Of a stretch of DNA of 64,000 nt, positions 10,346-22,300 are shown piece by piece. The notes below the pieces were generated by a model. That model was not told the origin of the DNA. It worked only from the letters and a program-made list of their open reading frames with translations, and made no database searches. The translations under genes and the position numbers were made by a program. Origin of the DNA: Aureococcus anophagefferens (Eukaryota; Sar; Pelagophyceae; Pelagomonadales; Pelagomonadaceae); contig NW_008705561.1 in assembly GCF_000186865.1 (NCBI RefSeq), positions 1,318,080 through 1,382,079 of the forward strand. Reading direction: 5' to 3'. Position 1 is the first letter of the stretch. Every line of letters starts with the position of its first letter.

Positions 10346-13300
10346 CTATAAATCCGGCCTATTGTCGGGCGTAAAAACCGAGAACTGCGCGTCACCGACG
10401 GTCCCATCGCCGCCGGTCTCCTGGATGTCCACGGGCTGCGGCTCCGCGCGCGGCGGTTGCGCGCGCGGCGGCTCCGCGCGCGGCGGCTCCGAGTCCGTCG
10501 CGTCGTCCGCGGGCTCAACCTCAGTTGTGGTGGAGTGCTCCGCGTCTCGCTCCTCAGAGAAGTCCACCGCCGCGCGGTCCGAGAGCCCGCGAGCCTCTCT
10601 GCACGCGCGGACCGCGGTCTCCGTATTGTCGGGCGAGATCTGCGCGTCCCCGACGGTCCCATCGCCGCCGGTCTCCTGGATGTCCACGGGCTGCGGCTCC
10701 GCGCACGGCGGCTCCGAGTCCGTCGCGTCGTCCGCGGGCTCAACCTCTGTTGTGGTGGAATGCTCCGCCTCTCGCTCCTCGGAGAAGGCTACTACAACAT
10801 CTTGTATTTCTTCCGGCCTCGTGGCCGCGCTCGCCGACGACGGCGGCGGCGGGTCGAAGAACTCACCGAGAGCACTCTCTTCCAGGTTAGTTGGCGCTGG
10901 CGACATTCCAATGACGGCGGCAGACAGTTTCTGTGCTGCGACACGCGCAACAATTTCGGGCTGAATTTCGCAGGTGTCGACGACGATCATGTAAATGGCC
11001 GCAACCAGAACGAGCGTCCCGATGATAACCATCACACAGGCAAAAATTGGGCCCCGGAATAAATCCCCCGGAGCGCCGCTCTGCTCGTCCATGTGCTTGA
11101 TGAAAATCATCAGGGAGGCAATGAATACCTGCAAGTTCCATATGATCTTTCACAAAAAAGATATTAAACGCTGGACGAGGCACAAGAATGATCTGCGTGT
11201 TGCCCACGTTCGCCAGATTGTCGTCAGTGTCGTCGATGTAGGGACGGAAGTGAGCGACAAACTTCTCTGAGAGGACTGCGATGAGGAGACCGATGGCAAT
11301 TTGCGTGGCCGAGCCGGCGAAGACGAAGATGAGCAACCCGGTCAGCGCTAGCTTACGGACGCACTCGAACACCACAAACTGGTAGCACCGCGGTTCATAC
11401 TCCTCAAACAAGAAAAGAAGGTGGCGGATGGAGGGGTCCGCATTGCGTGTCAACAGCTTGCGTTCCTGGATCTCTTCCGTCGATACCTCGCTGTGACCTA
11501 GCAGTTCCGTCATCAAATTCCGCGCGGATGAATCTTGACGGGACAACGAGATCCGCTGCCTGAGCTCCATGTACGCCTCCGCCGATGGGCTTCGGGGTCG
11601 CTCGTCACTAGAACCTTCGATTTCGCTCAGCGGGTTCTCGCTGACGTCGGGATTGATGTGTGTGCGGTGTTGAAAGAGCAAGACCCAATACAGAAACGGA
11701 ATGCCAATCGGATACACGAAGAGCATAAACGAGGCATAGGCGGTCCAGGCGCCATAGCTTGGTGATTCGCACGAGATATCGTAAGCGCTCTCTAGAATCT
11801 TCTCCGTCTTGGTGGAGCCGTCGGACTGTCCCACATCAAACGAGATGCAGTTGTAGTGACGGAGCACTGTCGTCGATACACTCGGAAATACGATGAACGT
11901 CAGCAGCAGGAACCACCCAAAGGAGTGATTCCAGATTCCATGAGCACGATCTGGAGCATGAGACAACACGGAGAGCTTGGCGATGACGAAGATCATGATC
12001 GTCAGGCCAATAGGAAATAGCGTGACGACCAGGAGCTTGCCATAAAAATTGAATGATGGCTGCAGGCAGGAGATGGGCAGTATCTGTATGATGTTAAGCT
12101 CCAAAAATGAAGTCCAAGCGATGAGCGCTTCGAATGCTTTCGGAAACGAGACCGTAGGGATCGTCCAAGGTATGGCATTGATTATCTGGTAGACGCCAAG
12201 CACAATCTTGAATTTGGTCTTAAGCGACCGCCTCGTCTCCTCCCGCCGGGCGGCGTCAGAGTCCGCATCGGCAGCATCGTTTTCTCGCTCTCCAGGGTCA
12301 TTCGGAGTAGTTGTCGTGTTCCGATCATTCTCAGCGAGGTCGCTGTCTTCCTGCTCGGCAGCACCCTCTTCGTTGATAGGAGTTGTCGTGTTCCGATCAT
12401 TCTCAGCGAGGTCGCCGTCTTCCGACTCGGCAGCACCCTCTTCGTTGATAAGAGTAGTCGTGTTTCGATCATTCTCAGCGAGGTCGCTGTCTTCCTGCTC
12501 GGCGGCACCCTCTTCATTACCTGCCTGATTTGCATTGTGGATTCTGTCAATCACGTGATCGAGGGCTGCGTCGTGTATCTCCGCAGCTTTATGCCCACCA
12601 CCTTTACTCATCGCGACGGCTGCCGCAAACGCGCCCCATCCGCGCAAACGATTCGCTGCGTCCCATCCGCTCAAACGATACGCTGCCACGGCGAAGACTG
12701 CGATGAGGACGACGAAGCAGATGCCGCTCGCAATCGTGAGCGCGTCCAGCTTCGTGTCCTTGCATTCAGCGCAGCGGTTCAAAACGACATCGTAGTGGTA
12801 CTCGTTCTCGCAGACCCGACACGTGACGCCCGTGTGTCCCTTTGCGCACCCGCCATTCTTGCAGGCGCCAGAGTATTTGCAGCGGTAGATGTCGTCCGAG
12901 TAGCGCGACCCGCGCCACCAGCCGCTTTCGATCGGGACGTCCGTCAACGTGTTCAGCGTCGCATTCTCGCAGTCCATGCCGCGCGGGCAGTCGAGGCAGC
13001 ACTGGTCGAAGCACTTGGTGCTGTCAAGCGAACAGCTCGCCTCGAGCGCGGTCGCGTTGCTGCATCGGACAGGTTCTCCCTCGAGCTCGACGTCAAACGG
13101 AGAAAAATAGTAGTTCTCCAGGCACGAGTAGCAGCCCGTGGCGCCTTCGGCCAGCGTCGTTGAGAACGGGGGACATTGCCGACAAGAAGACTGACCCCGG
13201 GCGGACGCGTACGTTCCCGAGACGCACGGCGAACACTCGCTCGAGCCGCTCCCAGAGCTCGTCCCGACGGGGCAAGGGGTCTGCTCCGAGGCGCCCGTTC

Positions 13301-16300
13301 CCGGGACGTAAGAGCCAGGGTCGGCAAGCGCGCACGCGGCCGAGCCCTCGGTGTCCGTGTACATCGCGGTGGGGCACGGCTCGCACTCGCCCTCGCCTTC
13401 GCCCTTGTAGGTGCCGGGCGGACACGCCTCGCACGCGCTTGCGCCGGTGGAATCGCTGGAGTAGCCCGCGGCACACGACGTGCATGACGAGCTCCCGGCA
13501 GAGCTATAGGTCCCGACGTCGCACGCCGTGCACTCGGAGCTCGCCGTCGCCGAGTACGTGCCAGCTGGGCACTCCGCGTCCTCGGAAGCGCCGGCCGCAT
13601 CCACGAAGCTGCCAGCCGCTGCAAGGACGCACGACGTCGCGCCGTTGGTAGGCGCGTACCTCGCCGTCTCACAGGAGCTGCATTCAGAAGCGCCGGTGCC
13701 GGAAAAGCTACCCGACGGGCACTCGATCTCTTCCGTGGCGCCCGAGCTTTGGACGGCTGTCCCCGCGGTCGCTAGCACGCACGACGTCGAACCTTCGGAT
13801 CCCACGTACGTGCCAGGCGTACATTCGACGCAAGCTTCCGACCCCTGGCCGGCTGTGTATTCTCCGGCGGAGCACTCGAGCTGTTCTGTTGCCCCGGTGG
13901 AGGGCACGTACGACCCGGCCTGCGCAAGCGTGCAAGAGGATTGGCCCGGTTCATCCGAGTACGACCCGGCCTCGCAGTCGAGGCACGTAGACGCGCCGCT
14001 CTGCGAATAGGTCCCGGCCGGGCACTGAGACTGGCCGTCGGAGGTCTCTTCCTCCGTGAGCTGCTCTGACTCGGTGCTCGCCTCGTCGACCTCATCTATC
14101 TGCGCGTCCGTGTCGACAGTCGCGCCGTCGAGGATCGAGCTTGAGAGCGCCCGGGTTGAGGACGGACGCAATCGTCGACGCGCCCCCGTAATAGCCTCCT
14201 GCAATTCCCCCGAGGACACCTTCTCGAGAAATGCAGTTTTGAAGTCTTCAAGCAGTTGAGACTCCGCGAGCGTGACGTTCTCCGCAGCCGTCGCCGTGTA
14301 ATTTGCGACGAGCTGGAACGGTATCACGGTGGCTCCAGTCTCGGTCTCAAAGGCGGGCCCAACGGAGGCGATCATCGCGGAGTCGCTGAGATCGGAGAAC
14401 ATGTCGTCCACAAAGACCGTCTCGAGAGCCTCTTGGAGCTGGAGATTCGCGGCTTCGTCCGCGTTGAGCGCCGCGGCGTCGACTCCTTGCAGCACGAGTG
14501 CTGAGTGGGTCGTGATCTCATGAAGCTCGTTGCTTGGTGCGACGTACCCCGCGTCGACCTTCGTGCAGCTGCTGGCTCCTTCGTCGCTTGTCGTGCCCAG
14601 AGGGCAGAGCGGACAAAACCTGTAGCCGGCCCCAGAGAAGCGACCGGACGCGCACGTGGACGGTGTGACCGCGCCAAGCGTGGCGACATACTGGCCACCG
14701 ACCGTCGTCGCACACGTCGCCGCTCCAGACGTGGCGGCATACTGTCCCTTTGCGCAGAGCGTGCACGCTGTCGCGCCGGCTCCCGAGTAAGTGCCGGCTT
14801 CGCACGCGATCGGCGCCGAAGCGCCCGTCTCCGAGACGAAGTAGCCAGCGTCCACGAGCGTGCACGCGGTGGCGCCATCGTCGGGAGCGTAGGTGCGTAC
14901 ACCACACGGGGTGCATTCCGACGCCCCCGAGCCGCTGTACTTTCCCGCGGGACAAGCCGTCTCAGCCGTCGCTCCGGCCGAGGGCACGTGGGACCCGGAG
15001 TCCGAGAGCTGGCACGACGTCTGCCCCGCCGAGGCTTGGAACATGCCGAAGGAGCAGGACTCGCAGGCCTGGGCGCCCGATCCGGCCGTGTACGTCCCGG
15101 CGGGACACGTGCTTTGCTGCGTCGCGCCTTGGTAGCTGACGTACGAGCCGGCGTCCGCAAACAAGCAGCTCGTCTGGCCGGAGACGCTCGTGTAGGACCC
15201 CTTGTCGCAGGTAACGCAGTAGGACGCGCCGCTGAGCGAGTAGGTGCCCGCGGGGCATTGCTGCTGGCCGTCGAAGGAAGACGCGCTGAGCTGGAAGTAC
15301 TCCACGCTGCTCTCGGCGATCACTTCGACGCTCGCGGACGTCGCGACATTCGCAGCCTCGAGAATGCTGCTCGTCGTGGCATCGAGCGCGTCTTGCAACG
15401 CGCCATTGTAGACATTGAGCTCGAGCTCGTCTTCGAAATCGGTCTCCACGAGCTCCACGGCGTCGCCGACGTTCTCCGACGCCGCGGCAGAGTAGTTTGC
15501 GAATAGGGCGAATCCAATCTCGACGTTGTCGCCGTAGGTCGAAGCAGGACCAACAGATCTGATGAGCACCGAATCTTTATCGACGAGGTCAGAAAAGACG
15601 TCCTGCACGAGGACCGTCTCGAGCGACCGCTTGAGCTCGCTCTTCGCCGCGTCGTCGCCGTTGAACTCGTCGGCGTCCACGCTCGCGAGGACAATCGATG
15701 AGACGATACTAATCCCGTAGATCTCAGCCGACGGGGCAACGTAGCCAGCGTCGCTCGTGGTGCAGGTCGACGCGCCCGCGTCGCTCGTCGTACCGTCGGG
15801 ACAGATGGAGCAAAAGCTCGAGCCCGTTCCGGAGTAGCGCCCAGAAGCGCACTGCGAAGGCGCCGTTGCTCCAGGGACGGCAACGTAAGACCCGCCACTC
15901 GACAGCGCGCAGCTCGATTGGGCAGATGCCGAAGCGTAGCGCCCCACCTCGCAGGCCGTGCACGCGGACGCGCCCGTCCCCGAATACGCGCCGGCGGGGC
16001 ACTCGAGCGCTTCGGAGGCGCCCATCTCCGACACATAGTAGCCCACGTCGACCAGCGTGCACGTCGTCGCGCCCTCGGAAGAGGCGTAGGTGGCCACGGC
16101 ACACAGCTCGCACTCAGTGGCGCCAGATCCGCTGTATTCCCCCGCGGGGCACGCGCTCTGAGCCGAAGCCCCCGTTGTGCTGACGTAGCTGCCTCCGCTC
16201 ACGAGCGTACACGACGTTTGGCCTTCGTCGGCGACATAGGTACCGGGCGAACACGCCGAACACGCCGACGCGGCGGAGCCGGAGTACTTCCCCGCGGGAC

Positions 16301-19300
16301 ACGACGTCTCTTTCGTGGCGCCGCTCGAGCCGACGAACGTGCCCGCGTCCGCGAGCTGACACGAGGTTTGCCCCTCCAGCGACTGGAAGGTCCCGGATCC
16401 ACACGACGCGCACTCGAACGCGCCCGAGCCGCTGTACTTGCCGGCGGGGCACGGAGTTTCCTCCGAGGCGCCCGACGACGACACGAAGGAGCCCGCGGTC
16501 GCCGTCGCGCAGCTCGTGGCGCCGTCTTCGTCGCTGAATGACCCCGGCGCGCAATCGTTGCACTCGGTCGCACCCGATCCGGAATAAGCGCCCGCCGGGC
16601 ACGGAACTTGCTCGTGAGCGCCCGCTTCGGAAACGTACGAGCCCGCGTCGGCGAGCGAGCACGCGGACTGTCCTTCGTCCGTCGCGAAGAACCCTACGGC
16701 GCACTCGACGCAGGACTCGGCTCCACTGCTCGAGTACTTTCCGTCTGGACACGCCGTCTCCGCGCTCGCGCCAGATGTCTCTACGTACGAGCCCGCCGAG
16801 ACGAGCGCGCAGCTCGTCTGACCTCCGGAAGCGGTGAACGTTCCAGGTTCGCAGTCCGAGCACTCCGACGCGCCCGAGCCACTGTACGTGCCCACCGGAC
16901 ACGGAGTTTGCTGCGAGGCGCCGAACGCGTCGACAAATTGACCGGCGTCGGCGAGCTGGCACGCGGATTGCCCGGTCGCGGCCGTGTAAAAGCCGACCTC
17001 GCACTCCGAGCATTCCGACGCGCCCGAGCCGCTGTATTTCCCCGCGGGACAAGCCGTCTCAGCCGTCGCTCCGGCCGAGGGCACGTGGGACCCGGAGTCC
17101 GAGAGCTGGCACGACGTCTGCCCCGCCGAGGCTTGGAACGTGCCGACGCCGCAATCCTCGCAGACCTGGGCACCCTGCCCCGCCGTGTACGCTCCCGCCG
17201 GGCACGTGCTTTGCTGCGTTGCGCCTTTGGAGCTGACGTACGAGCCGGCGTCCGCGAACAAGCAGCTCGTCTGTCCGGAGACGCTCGTGTAGGACCCCTT
17301 GTCGCAGTAGACGCAGTAGGACGCGCCGCTGAGCGAGTAGGTGCCCGCGGGGCATTGCTGCTGGCCATCGCTGGACTCCTCGGAGATCATCTCGTGCTCC
17401 GCGGTAGCTGCTTCGACGCTGCTCACTGTGGCTTCCGTGTTCACGGTGGCAGAACTGAGCGCGGAGCTGCTCGAAAGCGAGCGTCGAAGCCGGCGGCCGT
17501 TCGATACGGCCAAGTAAATGGCGTAGTTCAGCGTGCCGTCGTTCACGTCCGAAATAAGATCGGACTGGAAGTCGTCGACGATCAGCTGCTTGACTTCCGT
17601 GATGTTCTCCGACGCGGCGGCCGAGTAGTTCGCGATTAAGCTGAAGGAGATTTCGGTGCTCCCGCTGACCGTCGATGCTGGGCCAACCGAAGAGATCCGC
17701 GCACTCTCGACGAGGTTAGTGAACAGGTTCGTGACGAGAACAAAGTCGAGAGCGGTCGCCAGCTGCCCGTTGGCTACGTCGTCGTCGTTGAAAGCGTCGG
17801 CGTCGACGCCGTCGAGCGTCACGGACGACGCGATACTGACCTGATAGACCTCTGGCGCGGGCGCGATGTAGCCCGCGTCGCTCGTCGTACATGAAGACTC
17901 ACCAGCATCGCTCGTCGTGCCGGTGGGACAGAGGGCACAATAGGACGCTCCCGCTCCAGAGTAGCGCCCGGCGGCGCACGCCGCCGCCGCCGTCGCGCCG
18001 ACGCTCGCGACGTAAGACCCGCCGTCCGAAAGCGCGCAGCTCGATTGGGCCGATGCCGGAGCGTAGCGACCCTCTTCGCAGTCGGTGCACGCCGAGGCGC
18101 CCGAGCCCGAGTAAGAGCCGGAGGGACATTCGGCTTGATTCGACGCGCCCGTCTCGGAGACGTAGTAGCCCGCGTCCACGAGCGAGCACGACGTGGAGCC
18201 TTCTTCGAGCGCGTACGTCGACGTCGCGCAGTCATCGCATTCGGTCGCACCCGATCCGCTGTATCGGCCCGCGGGACACGGCGTCTGCGCGGAGGCGCCA
18301 GTCTCGTCGACGAAGGACCCGGCGTCGACGAGCGCGCAGCTCGACTGTCCGGTTGCGTCGGCGAACGTCCCGACCGCGCATGCGCTGCACTCGCCCGACC
18401 CAGCGCCTTTGTACTTTCCCGCGATGCAGGGAGTGCATTCGATCGCGCCGGTGGAGCTGCTAGAAGTTCCCGCGCCGCAGGACGTGCACGAAGAGCTGCC
18501 CTCGGTGCTGTACGTACCGACCTCGCACGTCGCGCACTCCTCCGAGGCTGTCGCCGAGTACGTGCCAGGCGGACACGGCGACGACGACGACGCGCCGGTG
18601 CTTCCCACGAAGCTCCCGGCGGCCGCGAGCTTGCAGTCGCTCGAGCCCTCCTCGTCCGCGTACTTGGCCACGGCGCAGTCGACGCACTCGCTCGCGGCGG
18701 AGCCGGCGAAGCTTCCCGCGGGGCACGCCGTTGACGACGACGCTCCCGCGCTTCCGACGAAGCTCCCGGCGGCCGCGAGCTTGCAGTCGCTCGAGCCCTC
18801 CTCGTCCGCATACTTGGCCACGTCGCAGTCGAGGCACGCGCCGGCGCCCGCGCCCTTGTAGGTCCCGACCGGACACGCCTCGCATGCGTTCGCGCCCTCG
18901 GCAGCGCTCGAGTAGCCGCTCGAGCACAGCGTGCACGTGTCGCTGCCCTCGGTGCTGTAGGTGCCGACCTCGCAGGTCGTGCACTCTTCCGAGGCTGTCG
19001 CCGAGTAGGTGCCCGCGGGGCACGCCGTTGACGACGACGCTCCCGCGCTTCCGACGAAGCTCCCGGCGGCCGCGAGCTTGCAGTCGCTCGAGCCCTCCTC
19101 GTCCGCGTACTTGGCCGCGTCGCAGTCGAGGCACGCGCCGGCGCCCGCGCCCTTGTAGGTCCCAACCGGGCACGCCTCGCATGCGCTCGCGCCCTCGGCA
19201 GCGCTCGAGTAGCCGCTCGAGCACAGCGTGCACGTGTCGCTGCCCTCGGCGCTGTACGTCCCGACCTCGCACGTCGCACACTCCTCCGAGGCTGTCGCCG

Positions 19301-22300
19301 AGTAGGTGCCCGCGGGGCACGCGGTCGACGACGACGCGCCGGTGCTGTCGACGAAGCTGCCCGCCTCGGCGAGCTTGCAGTCGCTCGAGCCCTCCTCGTC
19401 CGCGTACTTGGCCGCGTCGCAGTCAAGGCACGCGCCCGCGCCCGTGCCCTTGTACTTGCCGACCGGACACGCCGAGCACGCGCTCGCGCCCTCGGCAGCG
19501 CTCGAGTAGCCGCTCGAGCACAGCGTGCACGTGTCGCTGCCCTCGGCGCTGTACGTCCCGACCTCGCAGGTCGTGCACTCGGAGCTCGCCGTCGCCGAGT
19601 AGGTCCCCGCGGGGCACGCGGTCGACGACGACGCGCCCGCGCTTCCGACGAAGCTCCCGGCGGCCGCGAGCTTGCAGTCGCTCGAGCCCTCCTCGTCCGC
19701 GTACTTGGCCACGTCGCAGTCAAGGCACGCGCCCGCGCCCGCGCCCTTGTAGGTCCCGACCGGACACGCCTCGCATGCGCTCGCGCCCTCGGCAGCGCTC
19801 GAGTAGCCGCTCGAGCACAGCGTGCACGTGTCGCTGCCCTCGGCGCTGTACGTCCCGACCTCGCACGTCGCACACTCCTCCGAGGCTGTCGCCGAGTAGG
19901 TGCCCGCGGGGCACGCGGTCGACGACGACGCGCCGGTGCTGTCGACGAAGCTGCCCGCCTCGGCGAGCTTGCAGTCGCTCGAGCCCTCCTCGTCCGCGTA
20001 CTTGGCCGCGGCGCAGTCGATGCACGCGCCCGCGCCCGCGCCCTTGTACTTGCCGACCGGGCACGCCTCGCACTCGCTCGCGCCCTCGGCGTCGCTCGAG
20101 TACCCGCTCGAGCACAGGGTGCACGTGTCGCTGCCCTCGGTGCTGTACGTGCCGACCTCGCACGTCGCGCACTCCTCCGAGGCTGTCGCCGAGTACGTGC
20201 CGGCGGCGCACGCCGTCGACGACGAGGCGCCCGTGCTGTCGACGAAGCTCCCCGCCTCCGCCAACTTGCAGTCGCTCGAGCCCTCCTCGTCCGCGTACTT
20301 GGCCGCGGCGCAGTCGATGCACGCGCCCGCGCCCGCGCCCTTGTACTTGCCGACCGGGCACGCCTCGCACTCGCTCGCGCCCTCGGCGTCGCTCGAGTAC
20401 CCGCTCGAGCACAGCGTGCACGTGTCGCTGCCCTCGATGCTGTACGTGCCGACCTCGCACGTCGCGCACTCCTCCGAGGCTGTCGCCGAGTACGTGCCCG
20501 CGGGGCACGCCGTCGACGACGAGGCGCCCGTGCTGTCGACGAAGCTCCCCGCCTCCGCCAACTTGCAGCTCGACTGGCCCGTCGCGTCCTGGTACGTCCC
20601 GGTCGCGCAGTCGTCGCACTCGCTCGCGCCGGAGCCGCTGTACTTGCCCTTATCGCACGCCGTCTGCTCAAAGGCGCCCACCGCGTCGACGAAGGACCCG
20701 GCGTCCGCGAGCGCGCAGCTCGACTGGCCCGTCTGGTCCTGGTACGTCCCGGCCTCGCAGTCACCGCACGCGCTCGCGCCGGAGCCGCTGTACTCGCCCG
20801 TGTCACACGCGGTCTGCTCAAAGGCGCCCACCGCGTCGACGAAGGACCCGGCGTCCGCGAGCGTGCAGCTCGACTGGCCCGTCTGGTCCTGGTACGTCCC
20901 GGCCGCGCAATCGTCGCACGCGCTCGCAGCAGAGCCGGAGAAGCGCCCCGCGGGACAGTCGGCCTGCTCCGAGGCGCCCAGCGCGTCGATGAAGGATCCC
21001 GCGTCAGCGAGCTTGCAGCTCGACTGGCCGGCCTCGTCCTGGAACGTCCCGACGGCGCAGCTTGAGCACTCGCTCGCGCCCGGCCCGGAATACGACCCCG
21101 CGGAGCAGCTCGTGCACTCGCTCGCGCCCGCGGCCGAGAACTCGCCCGCGGCGCATTTCGTGCACTGGTCGTCGCCCTCGGCCGAAGAAGTGCCGGCCTC
21201 ACACTCCACGCACTCGGCGACGTTGAAGGAGCCGTCGAAGGACGCGGTCTCGACGGTCCCCGCGGGGCACGTCCCGTCCGTGCAGCCGCTCCCCGAGAAG
21301 ACGTCGTAGCACGTGCAGACACCGGAACCGGAGATGCCGTCGTCGCAGGAGCCCCGCGACCGGCCGCTCCCGGCGACGCCGCACGTGTCCGTCAGGCGCG
21401 GCGCGTTGCGGTCCTCGGAGCCACCTTCCGGGCAGAGCTCGCACGTGGCGCCAAAGTAGCCGGCCTGGCAATCATTGCACTGGTCGCCGGAGTAGCCGCC
21501 GAGGCATTGGCAGTAAGCCTCGGAGAAGACGACAGATGTTTGATCGCACAAGCCGTTGGCGCTGCAGGCGGAAGTGCCCATAGTACAATAGCCGTTGACA
21601 AATAGGCCGAGGGCGCCGCCATCGCCCACGACGAGGTCGAGGTCGCCGTCGCCGTCGAGGTCGGCGAGCGCGCTGACTGAGATGCCATCGAAGGGGTTGG
21701 CGCTGCCGGTGACGGCCGTATAGCTCGGCGACGTCGCGGACCCGACGTTCTCGTAGTAGCCCACGCCCACGACGAGGTCGAGGTCGCCGTCGCCGTCGAG
21801 ATCGCCGAACGTGGGCTCGTCTAAGCCACCGACGTCGATGCCGTCGAAGGGGTTCGCGGCGCCGGTGACGGCCTCGTAGCTCGGCGACGCCGCGGACCCG
21901 ACGTTCTCGTAGTAGTAGAGGGTGCCGTAGTAGCCCACGCCGAGGTCGTAGTAGCCCACGACGAGGTCGAGGTCGCCGTCGCCGTCGAGGTCGGCGAGCG
22001 CGGGCTTGCTGTAGCCACCGACGTCGATGCCGTCGAAGGGGCTCGCGCTGCCGGTCCTGGCCACGTAGCTCGGCGCCGTCGGGGACCCGACGTTCTCGTA
22101 GTAGTAGAGGGTGCCGTCCCGAGCGCCCACGACGAGGTCGAGGTCGCCGTCGTCGTCGAGGTCGGCGAGCGCGGGCGAGCTGCGGGAACCGACGTCGATG
22201 CCGTCGAAGGGGCTCGCAGCGCCGGTCCTGGCCTCGTAGCTCGGCGACGCCGCGGACCCGACGTTCTCGTAGTAGTAGAGGGCGCCGTAGTATTCGCCCA

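Noticed and set aside
10161..10964. A 267-residue plus-strand frame opposite the giant gene's second exon
   Set aside because: Antisense of the duplicated acidic tail; the minus strand has TM segments and continues the giant protein in phase.
18480..20560. Regularly spaced repeats that could be mistaken for a CRISPR array
   Set aside because: Repeats are about 297 bp, coding and contiguous, without unique spacers, in a eukaryotic gene.
18731..20992. A 753-residue plus-strand frame opposite the GCC2 repeats
   Set aside because: Antisense of a repeat array; Arg/Pro/Ser/Thr only, with the same 297-bp period as the real gene.
17819..21322. A 1,167-residue Arg/Ser/Ala-rich frame inside the giant gene
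   Set aside because: It is a shifted reading of the GCC2/GCC3 repeats; the true frame has the regular cysteine pattern.
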